Of a stretch of 64,000 nucleotides of DNA, positions 1-8,497 are shown one piece after another; positions within the stretch are counted from its first letter, which is position 1; every line of letters starts with the position of its first letter. Below the pieces are notes generated by a model, which was given only the letters and a program-made list of their open reading frames with translations, did not search any database and had not been told where the DNA came from. The translations under genes were made by a program, and so were the position numbers. The stretch comes from Bacteroidales bacterium (GTDB taxonomy: Bacteria; Bacteroidota; Bacteroidia; Bacteroidales; F082), in contig JAEEJS010000064.1 of NCBI GenBank assembly GCA_016282015.1, forward strand, positions 49,565 through 113,564, given 5' to 3'.

Positions 1-6
1 TTTTGC

Positions 7-35
7 TTGACAAATAGAAAAAAGTTGTAATTTTG
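7..35 (+). promoter_or_regulatory. Bacteroidales-type promoter for tRNA-Gln
   Basis: A TTGAC element at 7-11 and TAATTTTG at 28-35 match the TTTG (-33) / TAnnTTTG (-7) pattern of the Bacteroidota primary sigma factor. The expected start point lies a few bases before the tRNA at 46. Motif match by eye only. Confidence 0.6.
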
Positions 36-45
36 CAGCCGGAAT

Positions 46-118
46 TGCCCAATGGTGTAATTGGCAACACGACTGACTCTGGATCAGTAAAGTCTAGGTT
101 CGAACCCTGGTTGGGCAA
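46..118 (+). tRNA. tRNA-Gln (anticodon CUG)
   Basis: A 73-nt cloverleaf can be drawn. The 7-bp acceptor stem TGCCCAA/TTGGGCA (46-52 with 111-117) has discriminator A at 118. The T arm has the TTCGAAC loop. The anticodon stem ACTGA/TCAGT encloses the loop CTCTGGA, so the anticodon is CTG, decoding CAG. CCA is not fully encoded. A tRNA at the edge of an accessory region is a common integration site, but I saw no second copy of its 3' end in the window. Confidence 0.93.
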
Positions 119-129
119 CATAATGGAAA

Positions 130-160
130 TTGAGGTATCGAAAAATATCTCAATTTTTTT
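130..160 (+). terminator. Rho-independent terminator after tRNA-Gln
   Basis: A 9-bp stem (TTGAGGTAT at 130-138 with ATATCTCAA at 145-153, one G-T pair) has a 6-nt loop and is followed by seven T. It separates the tRNA unit from the capsule promoter. Confidence 0.75.
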
Positions 161-167
161 ATTAATT

Positions 168-201
168 TTTGTCAGACCTATCTTTTTATTCATTAACTTT
201 G
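168..201 (+). promoter_or_regulatory. Probable capsule operon promoter
   Basis: TTTG at 168-171 and TAACTTTG at 194-201 fit the TTTG / TAnnTTTG consensus with a 22-nt spacer, slightly long. It is the only good match between the tRNA terminator and upxY. No flanking inverted repeats of the kind that bound invertible B. fragilis capsule promoters were seen. Confidence 0.5.
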
Positions 202-367
202 CAATGGACTATTTTTTCGCTTTTGTGGTGGGTTTAGTATAGCCAAAGATGAGCGAAAAATCCCAATACGATTTTGTAAATGATTGAAATCCAATTAATT
301 AGCTGATTTCAATGTCCCCGAGATACGCTCGGTCCTATAGGTGTGCCCTCCAAAAAGGTAGCAAGTA
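202..367 (+). promoter_or_regulatory. Structured 5' leader of the capsule operon (likely UpxY target)
   Basis: The transcribed leader before upxY contains two hairpins: ATTGAAAT/ATTTCAAT (283-290 with 306-313) and CCGAG/CTCGG (318-322 with 328-332, 5-nt loop). In Bacteroides, UpxY proteins act on the leader of their own capsule operon to prevent early termination. That this leader is the target is inferred from its position. Confidence 0.5.
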
Positions 368-955
368 ATGAAGCAAAAAGACAGGAATTCCACAGCTTGG
401 TATGTGATGCGGGTCACTTATCAGAGAGAGTTGGCCACTGCGGAACTCCTCAACGAGATGGGGATAGAGAACTACATTCCCACCGTCCGAATCAAAATCC
501 GCAACGAAAAAGGAGTGTCCATAGGGTGGAAAACCGAGCCTCTGGTTCACAACTACATATTCATTCGCGAGTCGTACAACCGCATCTACGAACTCAAGCA
601 AGGCAAGCTCGAGCATTTGCGCTTCCTGATGGAGAAAGACCCAATCACCGGACAAAGCAACGCACAGTGTGTGCCCGACAAGCAGATGGCCGACTTCATC
701 AAGATAGTGAGGACAAGCGGCATGAAGCCAGTGCCGGTCGACATCGACCTGCGCAAGGGCGACCGGGTGAGAGTGGTGATGGGGCCTTTCGAAGGTGTTG
801 AAGGCACCTTCATCAGAATGCCTAACCGTCACGAGAAGAGGGTGGTCATCAAAATCGAGGGAGTGGCGGCAGTGGCCACAGTCGAGCTCAAGAGTTCGGA
901 AGTCGAGAAGCTAGAAGTCAATAAAGAAACAAAGCAAAAGAAATACAACATATGA
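368..955 (+). CDS. upxY: UpxY-family transcription antiterminator (NusG-like)
   Basis: The 195-aa protein has an N-terminal NGN domain (residues about 10-115, starting [11 protein letters not shown]) and a C-terminal KOW segment (about 129-160, [15 protein letters not shown]). It is the length and order expected of the UpxY group of specialised NusG paralogues. These proteins bind RNA polymerase and the capsule leader RNA so that the long polysaccharide operon is transcribed fully. It is the first gene of the locus, behind a structured leader, and its stop overlaps the ugd start by 4 nt (ATGA). The usual partner inhibitor UpxZ is not next to it. Family assignment is firm; action on this leader is inferred. 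Confidence 0.9.
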   Translation: MKQKDRNSTAWYVMRVTYQRELATAELLNEMGIENYIPTVRIKIRNEKGVSIGWKTEPLVHNYIFIRESYNRIYELKQGKLEHLRFLMEKDPITGQSNAQCVPDKQMADFIKIVRTSGMKPVPVDIDLRKGDRVRVVMGPFEGVEGTFIRMPNRHEKRVVIKIEGVAAVATVELKSSEVEKLEVNKETKQKKYNI

Positions 956-2196
956 ACATCGCAGTAGCAGGTACCGGTTACGTCGGATTGAGCATAGCCA
1001 CATTGCTGGCGCAGAATAATGCTGTTACTGCAGTTGATGTGCTCCCTGAAAAGGTTGAGAAGATCAACAGAAAACAATCACCTATTCAGGATGAATACAT
1101 TGAGAAGTATTTGGCTGAAAAGCCGCTGAACCTGCAGGCTACCTTAGACGCCAAGACTGCATATGAAAATGCCGACTTTGTGGTTATCGCCACTCCTACC
1201 AATTATGACCCTCACACCAACAACTTCGACACCTCGCATGTTGAGGAAGTGGTCGAGGAAGTGCTGGCGGTCAATCCGGAGGCGGTTATGGTTATCAAGA
1301 GTACAGTGCCGGTTGGTTATACCGACAGCCTTTACGCTAAATACGCTGCAAAAGGAGTTAAAAAACTAAATCTGCTGTTTTCGCCGGAGTTTTTGAGGGA
1401 AAGCAAGGCCTTGTACGATAATCTTTATCCTTCGAGGATTATTGTCGGTTATCCTGACAATCTCCGCCAAGCTTCAGAGACTTTTGCCAACATTTTGAAG
1501 CAAGGCGCCCTGCAGCCCGATGTTCCAGTCCTGCTGATGGGCACTAAAGAAGCCGAAGCGGTAAAGTTGTTTGCGAATACATATTTGGCACTTAGGGTGA
1601 GTTTCTTCAACGAGCTTGACACTTACGCTGAAGTCAAAGGTCTTGACACTCAAGCCATTATTGACGGCATCTGCCTTGACCCTCGTATCGGCAGTCATTA
1701 CAACAACCCGTCTTTCGGTTACGGAGGCTACTGCCTGCCGAAAGACACCAAGCAGCTGCTGGCCAACTATGCCGATGTGCCTCAGAACATGATGAGCGCC
1801 ATAGTCGAGAGCAACCGCACCCGCAAGGATTTTATTGCCGACCAGGTGCTTAAGAAAGCCGGCTACTACGACTACTTCGACAACGGCAGCTACAATGCCA
1901 ATGAAGAGAAGGAATGCGTTATCGGAGTGTTCCGCCTGACCATGAAGTCCAACTCCGACAACTTCCGCCAGTCGTCCATACAGGGAGTGATGAAACGCGT
2001 CAAGGCCAAAGGCGCCAAGGTTATAATCTACGAGCCCACTTTGGAAGACGGAACCACCTTCTTCGGTTCGCTGGTAGTGAACGACCTGGCCAAGTTCAAG
2101 CAGCAGTCGCAGGCCATAATAGCCAACCGTTACGACAGCTGCCTGGACGATGTTAAAGACAAAGTTTACACTAGAGATATTTTCAAGAGAGATTAA
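952..2196 (+). CDS. ugd: UDP-glucose 6-dehydrogenase
   Basis: This 414-aa protein oxidises UDP-glucose to UDP-glucuronate in the cytoplasm, using two NAD+. It has the N-terminal Rossmann motif GTGYVG (residues 7-12), the KSTVPVGYT segment (116-124), and the active-site cysteine in [11 protein letters not shown] (Cys261). Length matches the short HasB-like class. It is translationally coupled to upxY and lies ahead of the rhamnose genes, so glucuronate (or a derivative) is a likely acidic component of the capsule. A UDP-glucuronate epimerase-like gene at 11549 is truncated, so conversion to galacturonate may have been lost here. Confidence 0.93.
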   Translation: MNIAVAGTGYVGLSIATLLAQNNAVTAVDVLPEKVEKINRKQSPIQDEYIEKYLAEKPLNLQATLDAKTAYENADFVVIATPTNYDPHTNNFDTSHVEEVVEEVLAVNPEAVMVIKSTVPVGYTDSLYAKYAAKGVKKLNLLFSPEFLRESKALYDNLYPSRIIVGYPDNLRQASETFANILKQGALQPDVPVLLMGTKEAEAVKLFANTYLALRVSFFNELDTYAEVKGLDTQAIIDGICLDPRIGSHYNNPSFGYGGYCLPKDTKQLLANYADVPQNMMSAIVESNRTRKDFIADQVLKKAGYYDYFDNGSYNANEEKECVIGVFRLTMKSNSDNFRQSSIQGVMKRVKAKGAKVIIYEPTLEDGTTFFGSLVVNDLAKFKQQSQAIIANRYDSCLDDVKDKVYTRDIFKRD

Positions 2197-2204
2197 AACA
2201 GGGA

Positions 2205-2750
2205 ATGGAAGTCAAGACAACCGCCATTGAGGGTGTACTGATAATAGAGCCGACAGTGTTTGGAGATGAGCGCGGCTATTTTTTTGAAAGTTTCAACGAA
2301 AGAGAGTTTCGCCGGAAGACAGGTCTGGATGTAAAATTCATTCAGGACAACGAGAGCAAGAGCCGCTACGGAGTGTTGCGCGGGCTGCACTTTCAGAAAG
2401 CCCCCTTCGAGCAGGCAAAGCTGGTCAGAGTGGTCAAGGGCAGAGTGTTCGATGTAGCGGTCGACATACGCAAAGGCTCACCCACTTTCGGAAAATATAC
2501 AGCAGTCGAGCTGACGGGCGACAACCACCGTCAGTGCTTCATACCAAGAGGTTTTGCACACGGCTTCTGCGTGTTGAGCGACGAGGCGGTGTTCCAGTAC
2601 AAGTGCGACGAGTTCTATCATCCCGAGGCTGAAGACGCCATAGCCTGGGACGATCCCGACATAGCAATACAGTGGCCCATACCCGTCAGCGACATAATAC
2701 TCTCGGACAAAGACAAAAATCATCCGAGGCTCAGAGACAGCAAGATATGA
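2205..2750 (+). CDS. rfbC: dTDP-4-dehydrorhamnose 3,5-epimerase
   Basis: The 181-aa cupin-fold protein converts dTDP-4-dehydro-6-deoxyglucose to dTDP-4-dehydro-L-rhamnose. The substrate-binding stretch YGVLRGLHFQ contains catalytic His62, PRGFAHGF lies at 114-121, and the active-site tyrosine is Tyr132. Length is typical of RmlC. It overlaps rfbD by 4 nt. The operon has rfbC, rfbD and rfbA, but rfbB (4,6-dehydratase) was not found in the window and must be encoded elsewhere if L-rhamnose is made. Confidence 0.93.
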   Translation: MEVKTTAIEGVLIIEPTVFGDERGYFFESFNEREFRRKTGLDVKFIQDNESKSRYGVLRGLHFQKAPFEQAKLVRVVKGRVFDVAVDIRKGSPTFGKYTAVELTGDNHRQCFIPRGFAHGFCVLSDEAVFQYKCDEFYHPEAEDAIAWDDPDIAIQWPIPVSDIILSDKDKNHPRLRDSKI

Positions 2751-3598
2751 ATATACTGGTGACAGGCGCCAACGGGCAGTTGGGCAATGAGTTGAGGATA
2801 GTGAGCCGTGGCTCGGCCGACCGTTACATCTTTACCGATGTTGATGAACTCGACATCACCGACCTTGAGGCAGTCCGCCGCATGGTGAGTGAGCAAAAGG
2901 TAAACGTCATAGTCAACTGTGCAGCCTACACCAATGTCGACAAGGCAGAAGACGAGCCCAATCAGGCCGAACTGCTCAACGCCAAGGCAGTCGAAAACCT
3001 GGCAGTCGCCATCAAGGAAGCCAACGGGCTGTTGGTACATATATCAACCGACTACGTCTTCGGAGGTGAGCGTTACGACTCACCCATCAAGGAAGACCAG
3101 AAGCCCTCGCCCACAGGCGTTTACGGCCTCACCAAGTGGCATGGCGAGCAGGCAATAGAGCAAGTGGGCTGCAAGAGCATAATAATCCGCACCGCTTGGC
3201 TCTACAGCGAGTTTGGCAAAAACTTCGTCCGCACCATGCTGCAGCTCACAGCCGAAAGACCACAGCTGAAGGTGGTAAACGACCAGATAGGCACACCGAC
3301 TTACGCTTTGGATTTGGCTGAGGTTATAGTTGACATACTGGAGAGTCGTCAATTTGAGGGAAACACCGGAGTTTACAACTATACCAACGAAGGCCAGTGC
3401 AGCTGGTACAACTTCGCAAAAAAGATAGCAGAGTTATCCGGCCACACCCAGTGCGACATACAATCCTGCAGCAGCTCAGAGTTCCCGTCCAAGGTGAAAC
3501 GCCCAGCCTATTCAGTATTGGACAAAACCAAGATAAAGCGCGTCTTCGGAGTGGAAATCAAGGGCTGGGAAGAAAGTTTAGAAGAATTTATAAAATGA
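2747..3598 (+). CDS. rfbD: dTDP-4-dehydrorhamnose reductase
   Basis: This 283-aa extended SDR reduces dTDP-4-dehydro-L-rhamnose to dTDP-L-rhamnose. It shows the nucleotide-binding motif GANGQLG (7-13), STDYVFGG (100-107) and the YGLTK catalytic pair (Tyr126, Lys130). The ATG at 2747 overlaps the rfbC stop (ATGA) and begins the MNILVTG strand expected of the family. An upstream in-frame start at 2672 would add 25 residues that look like out-of-frame rfbC sequence, so I rejected it. It overlaps rfbA by 4 nt. Confidence 0.93.
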   Translation: MNILVTGANGQLGNELRIVSRGSADRYIFTDVDELDITDLEAVRRMVSEQKVNVIVNCAAYTNVDKAEDEPNQAELLNAKAVENLAVAIKEANGLLVHISTDYVFGGERYDSPIKEDQKPSPTGVYGLTKWHGEQAIEQVGCKSIIIRTAWLYSEFGKNFVRTMLQLTAERPQLKVVNDQIGTPTYALDLAEVIVDILESRQFEGNTGVYNYTNEGQCSWYNFAKKIAELSGHTQCDIQSCSSSEFPSKVKRPAYSVLDKTKIKRVFGVEIKGWEESLEEFIK

Positions 3599-4506
3599 AA
3601 GGCATAGTATTAGCCGGCGGCTCCGGCACCCGCTTATATCCTATAACTAAAGGAGTCAGCAAGCAGTTGCTGCCCATTTACGACAAGCCGATGGTATATT
3701 ATCCCATCAGCGTGCTGATGTTGGCGGGCATTCGCGATATACTTATCATCTCGACTCCTTACGATTTGCCGGGATTTAAACGCTTGCTTGGCGACGGCTC
3801 CGACTATGGTGTGCATTTTGAGTATGCGGAGCAGCCTTCACCCGACGGTTTGGCACAGGCTTTTATCATAGGTGAGAAGTTTATAGGTAACGACAGTGCC
3901 TGCTTGGTGTTAGGCGATAACATATTCCATGGCAGCGGCTTGACCAACATGCTCAAAGACGCAGTACGTGAGGCCGAGCAAAACCATAAGGCAACCGTTT
4001 TCGGTTACTGGGTGGCAGACCCCGAACGTTACGGTGTGGCTGAGTTTGATATAAACGGCAACTGCCTGTCAATTGAAGAAAAGCCAAAGAATCCGAAGAG
4101 CAACTACGCCGTTGTTGGACTCTATTTCTATCCCAACAAAGTGGTCGAAGTTGCCAAAAGCATAAAGCCATCAGCTCGCGGTGAACTTGAGATTACAACA
4201 GTTAACCAACGTTTCTTAGACGATGGCGAGTTGAAAGTACAGGTGTTTGGAAGAGGTTTCGCTTGGCTCGATACAGGAACACATGACAGTTTATCTGAAG
4301 CTTCAACCTTTGTGGAAGTTATCGAGAAACGTCAAGGCTTAAAAATAGCCTGTCTTGAGGGCATTGCCTATCGCAACGGCTGGATTTCAGAGGCAAAAAT
4401 GCGCGAATTGGCTCAGCCGATGCTGAAAAACCAGTATGGACAATACCTGCTGAAAGTTATCGACGAGATGAAAGAGCAAATAAATTCGGAGACGTTTGCA
4501 AAATGA
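3595..4506 (+). CDS. rfbA: Glucose-1-phosphate thymidylyltransferase
   Basis: This 303-aa nucleotidyltransferase makes dTDP-glucose from dTTP and glucose-1-phosphate, the first step of dTDP-deoxysugar synthesis. The signature [17 protein letters not shown] is at about residues 8-24, followed by LLPIYDKPM. Length matches RmlA. I chose the ATG at 3595 because it overlaps the rfbD stop and gives the canonical MKGIVLAGG start; the open frame upstream to 3397 is shadow sequence. It closes the conserved rfb block before a run of accessory genes with lower G+C. Confidence 0.94.
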   Translation: MKGIVLAGGSGTRLYPITKGVSKQLLPIYDKPMVYYPISVLMLAGIRDILIISTPYDLPGFKRLLGDGSDYGVHFEYAEQPSPDGLAQAFIIGEKFIGNDSACLVLGDNIFHGSGLTNMLKDAVREAEQNHKATVFGYWVADPERYGVAEFDINGNCLSIEEKPKNPKSNYAVVGLYFYPNKVVEVAKSIKPSARGELEITTVNQRFLDDGELKVQVFGRGFAWLDTGTHDSLSEASTFVEVIEKRQGLKIACLEGIAYRNGWISEAKMRELAQPMLKNQYGQYLLKVIDEMKEQINSETFAK

Positions 4507-4532
4507 TTTAATAGAGTAGATAAAAAGTAATC

Positions 4533-4961
4533 ATGGGAGTTTACGAGGAACAAATAATACCAATCAAAATCACTTCTTTGGCAGAGTATGTGTCAAAAAG
4601 GAAGAATATCTCCCTGGACGAGGCATTGTTGTACATCTACTCTAATGACATGTATAAAGAATTGTACAACGAAGGTGCTAAATGGTGGTATTTAAGTTCC
4701 GAGGCTCTTTACGAAGAATTTGAAAAGAGTAGAAAAGAGCAAGTTTTAAAGGTGTCAAAAGAGGCTTTCGAGTTTTTTACATATACTTTAGAAACGTACG
4801 CAAGAAATAAACGTATTGGAGGTTTACAAACTTTGGCTCTTTTTAAGGAATATGATGTTGACGAATATCTTCTAAACCATTATGATTTACTTCATACCCA
4901 AGGAACCGGTTATGTGATTGATGTGATAGATAGATTTATTCGGAGGAGGAAAAGAAGATGA
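4533..4961 (+). CDS. DUF3791-like protein, probable antitoxin-type partner
   Basis: A 142-aa protein. Its C-terminal half (about 70-135, with LFKEYDVDEYLLNHYDLLHTQG) resembles the DUF3791 family. The N-terminal 60 residues (EYVSKRKNISLDEALLYIY) look like a second related helical unit. The basic tail is RFIRRRKRR. It overlaps the next gene, a DUF3990 protein, by 4 nt, and the two families are known to travel together. By analogy this could be the regulatory or neutralising partner of an ADP-ribosyltransferase-like protein. The role is inferred from the pairing. Confidence 0.55.
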   Translation: MGVYEEQIIPIKITSLAEYVSKRKNISLDEALLYIYSNDMYKELYNEGAKWWYLSSEALYEEFEKSRKEQVLKVSKEAFEFFTYTLETYARNKRIGGLQTLALFKEYDVDEYLLNHYDLLHTQGTGYVIDVIDRFIRRRKRR

Positions 4962-5446
4962 GGTTGTATCATGGTTCAAATGTTGAAGTTCACAAGCCCA
5001 GTCTACGTTTAAGCCGGAAGAAAACTGATTTTGGTAAAGGTTTTTATACCACAACAAGTGCAGAACAAGCCGAGCATTGGACTTCCATTAAAATAGACAG
5101 GGCAAAGACTGGCCGACGTGTTGTGTCTGTTTTTGAAATTGACGATGCACTGCTAACTAATCCGAATCTCAAAATCCGTGAGTTTCATGGTCCAGACGAA
5201 GCATGGCTTAATTTTGTTGTCGATAGTCGCAAAGGTGTAAAGCACGACTATGATCTAGTGTTTGGTCCAGTTGCAAACGATAAAGTGTTTACTGTAGTAA
5301 ATCTCTACGAAAGCGGTGTTATTGATGCTCCTACAGCCATCGCCCAGCTGAAGGCCTATAAAACTTATAATCAGCTTTCCTTCCACACTGATCGAGTAAT
5401 TGGCGCTTTGAAATTTGTGGAAAGCTATGAGGTACAACAACAATGA
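4958..5446 (+). CDS. DUF3990 protein, ADP-ribosyltransferase-like toxin candidate
   Basis: The 162-aa protein opens MRLYHGSNVEV and continues with FGKGFYTTTSAEQAEHW (about 26-42). This 'YHGS ... GKGFY.T' pattern is typical of DUF3990 and of mono-ADP-ribosyltransferase-like folds (His/Tyr of the NAD pocket, then the aromatic segment). DEAWLNFVVDSRKG lies near 69-82. It is translationally coupled to the upstream DUF3791-like gene. A toxin-antitoxin or modification function is inferred; no activity can be read from sequence. It sits in the accessory block inside the capsule locus. Confidence 0.6.
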   Translation: MRLYHGSNVEVHKPSLRLSRKKTDFGKGFYTTTSAEQAEHWTSIKIDRAKTGRRVVSVFEIDDALLTNPNLKIREFHGPDEAWLNFVVDSRKGVKHDYDLVFGPVANDKVFTVVNLYESGVIDAPTAIAQLKAYKTYNQLSFHTDRVIGALKFVESYEVQQQ

Positions 5447-5991
5447 TTATGAAGAAATCATTGATAAAAATTATAAAGATTATGAAAAACATCCTAACCT
5501 TATTAATTATGTGTCTCTGCTTTTTCACTGGCTGTACAGCCCAAACCAAAGTTGACAATTCGGTTTCAGGTGATTTGAACCTCGACAAATATCTTGGCGA
5601 TTGGTACGAGATTGCTCGTTTTGACCATAAATTCGAACGCGGAATTCAATTCTGTAAAGCAAATTACTCTTTACGTGAAGATGGTAAGGTGGCTGTTAAG
5701 AATACTGGTATTAAAAACGGCAAACCGAGTGAAGCCAATGGAAAGGCTAAGTTTACAGACAACCCAAGAATTCTTAGAGTTTCGTTCTTTGGTCCATTTT
5801 ATGGTGACTACAGAATAATGCTTTTAGATGAGGATTATCAATGGGTTTTGGTCGGCGGTAGTGATGAAAGTTATCTGTGGATTTTGGCCCGTACACCTAA
5901 ACTTGCTGATGACGTTAAAGAGACAATTTTGGCTGAAGCCACAAGAAGAGGATATGATGTGCAGAAGTTGATTTGGGTGGAGCAGGAATAA
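5443..5991 (+). CDS. blc: Bacterial lipocalin (Blc-like lipoprotein)
   Basis: A 182-aa protein with a lipoprotein signal (CLCFFTGC lipobox) followed by a lipocalin barrel: the first signature YLGDWYEIARFDHKFERG (about 50-67) and the later RIMLLDEDYQWVLVGG. Bacterial lipocalins are outer-membrane-anchored proteins that bind fatty acids or lysophospholipids. The ATG at 5443 overlaps the previous stop, but internal Met codons at 5449 and 5482 are possible; the one at 5482 gives the most typical signal peptide. It probably shares transcription with the DUF3791/3990 pair. A link to the capsule is not apparent. Confidence 0.85.
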   Translation: MIMKKSLIKIIKIMKNILTLLIMCLCFFTGCTAQTKVDNSVSGDLNLDKYLGDWYEIARFDHKFERGIQFCKANYSLREDGKVAVKNTGIKNGKPSEANGKAKFTDNPRILRVSFFGPFYGDYRIMLLDEDYQWVLVGGSDESYLWILARTPKLADDVKETILAEATRRGYDVQKLIWVEQE

Positions 5992-6030
5992 AACGATAAC
6001 CATAACGCTAACGATAACCATAACGCTAAC
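5992..6030. repeat. TAACG-type tandem repeat, copy A
   Basis: An 18-bp unit, AACGATAACCATAACGCT, is present twice perfectly (5992-6009 and 6010-6027) plus AAC. It lies just after the lipocalin stop and just before the broken YhcH gene. Related hexamer-based arrays occur at 11437, 11721, 42437, 42826 and 42971. Confidence 0.9.
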
Positions 6031-6063
6031 ACTTGGCAAGACAGCCGGTTTTGGTTCAATAAT

Positions 6064-6345
6064 ATGATTTTTGATCACATCTCGAATATAGCCGTATACA
6101 AAGACCTTTCTCCTGACATCTACGAGGGTTTGATGTTCTTGCAGCAAGCCACTCCAGATCTTGCCCCTGGCACTTATCAAATCTCCCCTCGGGTTAAGGC
6201 TATAGTATCTGAGTATGAGACCAAGGTGGAGAATGAGGTTGGGTATGAGGCGCATAGGAAGAACTAGAAGGACGGTCACATGCCGCAGTTGAGTGTGGAT
6301 GAGCCGAAGATGGTGAAGAAGGTGGTGGTGAAGGTGGAAATATAA
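6064..6345 (+). pseudogene. YhcH/YjgK/YiaL family pseudogene (internal deletion)
   Basis: The first 67 codons match the intact YhcH paralogue at 10985 closely (SRVKAIVSEYETK-type core ending GYEAHRKN). The frame then hits TAG at 6265. The following bases, GGACGGTCACATGCCGCAGT onward, match the extreme 3' end of the paralogue up to a TAA at 6343-6345. About 60 codons of the middle are therefore missing, including the residues that complete the sugar-binding barrel. A clean internal deletion is the simplest reading. Confidence 0.8.
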
Positions 6346-6433
6346 ACATAAATAGAGTTAGTGTATGATACACATTTAATAGTTTGAATAATAGCACATT
6401 TGTGAATAATAATACAAGAATTTTAGAAATCAG

Positions 6434-7546
6434 ATGAAGGAAGATAACAAAATAATAGAGATAAGTCTGGACGATTTGGTTTATGACATAGATAATCCTC
6501 GTATACCTCAGTCAATTAAGCAGGAAGATTTCCAAAGCGTGCTGGAGTGGATGATAAACAAGGAGAACGTAATAGATCTTATGTACTCTATTGGCGAGAA
6601 AGGCTTTTTCCCAGGTGAACCATTGTTAGTTGTACAATGCCCAGAAAGCGGAAAATATGTTACAGTTGAGGGAAACCGTCGTTATACAGCTACTTATTTG
6701 CTTCAATATCCGGAAAAAGCTCCAGTCCGGAAAAGTACAATAGCACAAGTTGTGTCAACTGCAAAATTCCGCCCCGACAGGCTACCCGTAGTAATATTTA
6801 ACTCACGTGAGGATATTCTTGATTATTTGGGGTATCGTCATATAACAGGTGTTGAACCATGGGATGCCCTGTCCAAGGCCCGTTATTTAAAGATCCTTTA
6901 TGACCGTCTAGGTGACGGAATGTCACCCATCGAGAAGTATCGTGCTTTAGCTCGTCAGATTGGCAGTCGTACTTCGTATGTGCGTCAGATACTCGTTGGT
7001 GGGCTTTTGGTAGAAGAGATAGAGCGTGAAGATTATTTCAAGATTCGTGATTTAAACGATCAAACATTTGAGTTCGGCTCATTTTATACAGCTATTGTCA
7101 AACCAAATATTGGTAAATACATAGGTATTGACTTGGACTCAGACGATGCCCTTAAAGATATCAACAAAGATCATCTTTGTGACCTTGTGACTTGGATGTT
7201 TGAGAAGAACAGTGAGAATCAGACCCGTATAGGCGAATCACGCAATCTCTCACGTCTGAATAAGATTTTAGACCCTAAGTATAGTCAGGCGCTTGAAGCC
7301 TTTAAATCCGGGGCGTCCCTGTCGTCCGCAGCCGACTTGACCGATGAAGCCGATGAGATAGTAGGTAGGAAGATTAACGAATCATTGGATGCTTTGAAAA
7401 TTGCATGGTCATACTTCCCCCAAATCAAGAGTTATGATATGATAAATAAGGATTTTGTGAGAGAAATCAATAAAACAGCTGTTGCTTTTTATAAGGCGTT
7501 AGAAGCAAAATTGGAATCAAAAACGGGATTGGAAGATATCGATTAA
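6434..7546 (+). CDS. ParB/Srx-fold N-terminal domain protein of a restriction-modification cassette
   Basis: This 370-aa protein has a ParB-like N-terminal domain (residues about 8-110) with LDDLVYDIDNPR and the nucleotide-binding motif EGNRRYTA (79-86). A helical region follows that could contain an HTH (IGSRTSYVRQILVG, about 176-189). ParB-fold domains bind or hydrolyse CTP or cut DNA, and often accompany phage-defence and DNA-modification genes. It lies 2 nt from the next gene and 0.95 kb from a cytosine methylase, in the same orientation, so I place it in that cassette. Exact role (regulator, specificity or nickase) is unknown. Confidence 0.7.
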   Translation: MKEDNKIIEISLDDLVYDIDNPRIPQSIKQEDFQSVLEWMINKENVIDLMYSIGEKGFFPGEPLLVVQCPESGKYVTVEGNRRYTATYLLQYPEKAPVRKSTIAQVVSTAKFRPDRLPVVIFNSREDILDYLGYRHITGVEPWDALSKARYLKILYDRLGDGMSPIEKYRALARQIGSRTSYVRQILVGGLLVEEIEREDYFKIRDLNDQTFEFGSFYTAIVKPNIGKYIGIDLDSDDALKDINKDHLCDLVTWMFEKNSENQTRIGESRNLSRLNKILDPKYSQALEAFKSGASLSSAADLTDEADEIVGRKINESLDALKIAWSYFPQIKSYDMINKDFVREINKTAVAFYKALEAKLESKTGLEDID

Positions 7547-7548
7547 CA

Positions 7549-8484
7549 ATGAAAGACCTTATTAGTACAGCTAAATTGGTGAAGTCGCCTGATATTTCTG
7601 ATACTATTAGTGTTTGGACTGACTATTGTGAGTTGCTCTGTTTATCAGAAGACAATAGACAAATAGACCGAGACCAGTTGAGCAGCATAGTAATCAAGTC
7701 AGATGATTTTGCCAATGCTAGTGAGCGTGCACAAAGGATGCGAAAAGACAAACTATCCATCAAATTTGAGGATGTATACAAACATGTATGTTTGCGCAAG
7801 CAGTTAATGGGAGATGTCTATCCATTCGATATAAATGAAGATGATCAGTTGTGTTTGAGAGTGGATGAGCTTGTGGGACAGAATAAACTATATATTTTCT
7901 TGCTTTATGCATCGAATTTGGAGTATATGCAATCGGTGCACAAACTGACAAGTGATTTTGAGGTTGTCTGTCTTATGTATATGCGGAAGTTGTTTCCCTC
8001 GATGGTTTTCAAGCTTTTTGGTAGTAGCAATTGTAATACGAAGTTACAGGCCGATGATGTAATAAATGACGTTAAGTTAAGTGACCGCATTATCAACCTC
8101 TCCAAGTTCATCACCGTATCCTTGGATCCTGAAGGTTTAAGCAAGATAAGCAAGCTAAACCATGGCGATGGCGGATTGGATCTTGTCGGAGTTCGTTTGA
8201 TGGGTGATGATCGTAAATCGATTCCCGTTATTTTTGGTCAGTGTGCTTGCAGTTATGATCAATGGTCAGCCAAACAAAATTCGATAAGTGACAGACAATG
8301 GGAGAAATATCTTCGCACTTGGGAAACATCCATTCAAACCTACATATTTATTCCAATATGGAATATAAATAGTGAGAAGCAATTTGAGAATGATTTGGAA
8401 CTATCCCATTGTGTTCTGGTAGACCGCCAGCGCATCCTTCATCTAGCTGATGATAGTTTTGTTCAGAATCTGACATCAATTTAA
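7549..8484 (+). CDS. Putative type II restriction endonuclease
   Basis: A 311-aa protein I cannot assign to a named family. Residues 206-214 (GDGGLDLVG), a short gap and 230-242 (GQCACS..QW..K) resemble the D...QxxxxxW..K layout of PD-(D/E)XK-type nucleases. The position immediately upstream of a C5-cytosine methylase is where the cognate endonuclease is expected. If the methylase prediction is right, it would cut GGCC. It is not recognisably like HaeIII endonuclease. Function is inferred from motif and context. Confidence 0.5.
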   Translation: MKDLISTAKLVKSPDISDTISVWTDYCELLCLSEDNRQIDRDQLSSIVIKSDDFANASERAQRMRKDKLSIKFEDVYKHVCLRKQLMGDVYPFDINEDDQLCLRVDELVGQNKLYIFLLYASNLEYMQSVHKLTSDFEVVCLMYMRKLFPSMVFKLFGSSNCNTKLQADDVINDVKLSDRIINLSKFITVSLDPEGLSKISKLNHGDGGLDLVGVRLMGDDRKSIPVIFGQCACSYDQWSAKQNSISDRQWEKYLRTWETSIQTYIFIPIWNINSEKQFENDLELSHCVLVDRQRILHLADDSFVQNLTSI

Positions 8485-8497
8485 AGCAGTTGTTAAG

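Noticed and set aside
46..118. tRNA-Gln as the attachment site of an integrated island
   Set aside because: No direct repeat of the tRNA 3' end and no integrase were seen in the 64 kb; the island could still end beyond the window.
119..367. Invertible capsule promoter as in B. fragilis
   Set aside because: Only short hairpins within the leader were found. There are no inverted repeats flanking the promoter and no invertase gene in the window.
2205..4506. Complete dTDP-rhamnose operon
   Set aside because: rfbC, rfbD and rfbA are present but no rfbB (dTDP-glucose 4,6-dehydratase) was found in the window. The truncated SDR at 11549 looks like a uronate epimerase, not RfbB.
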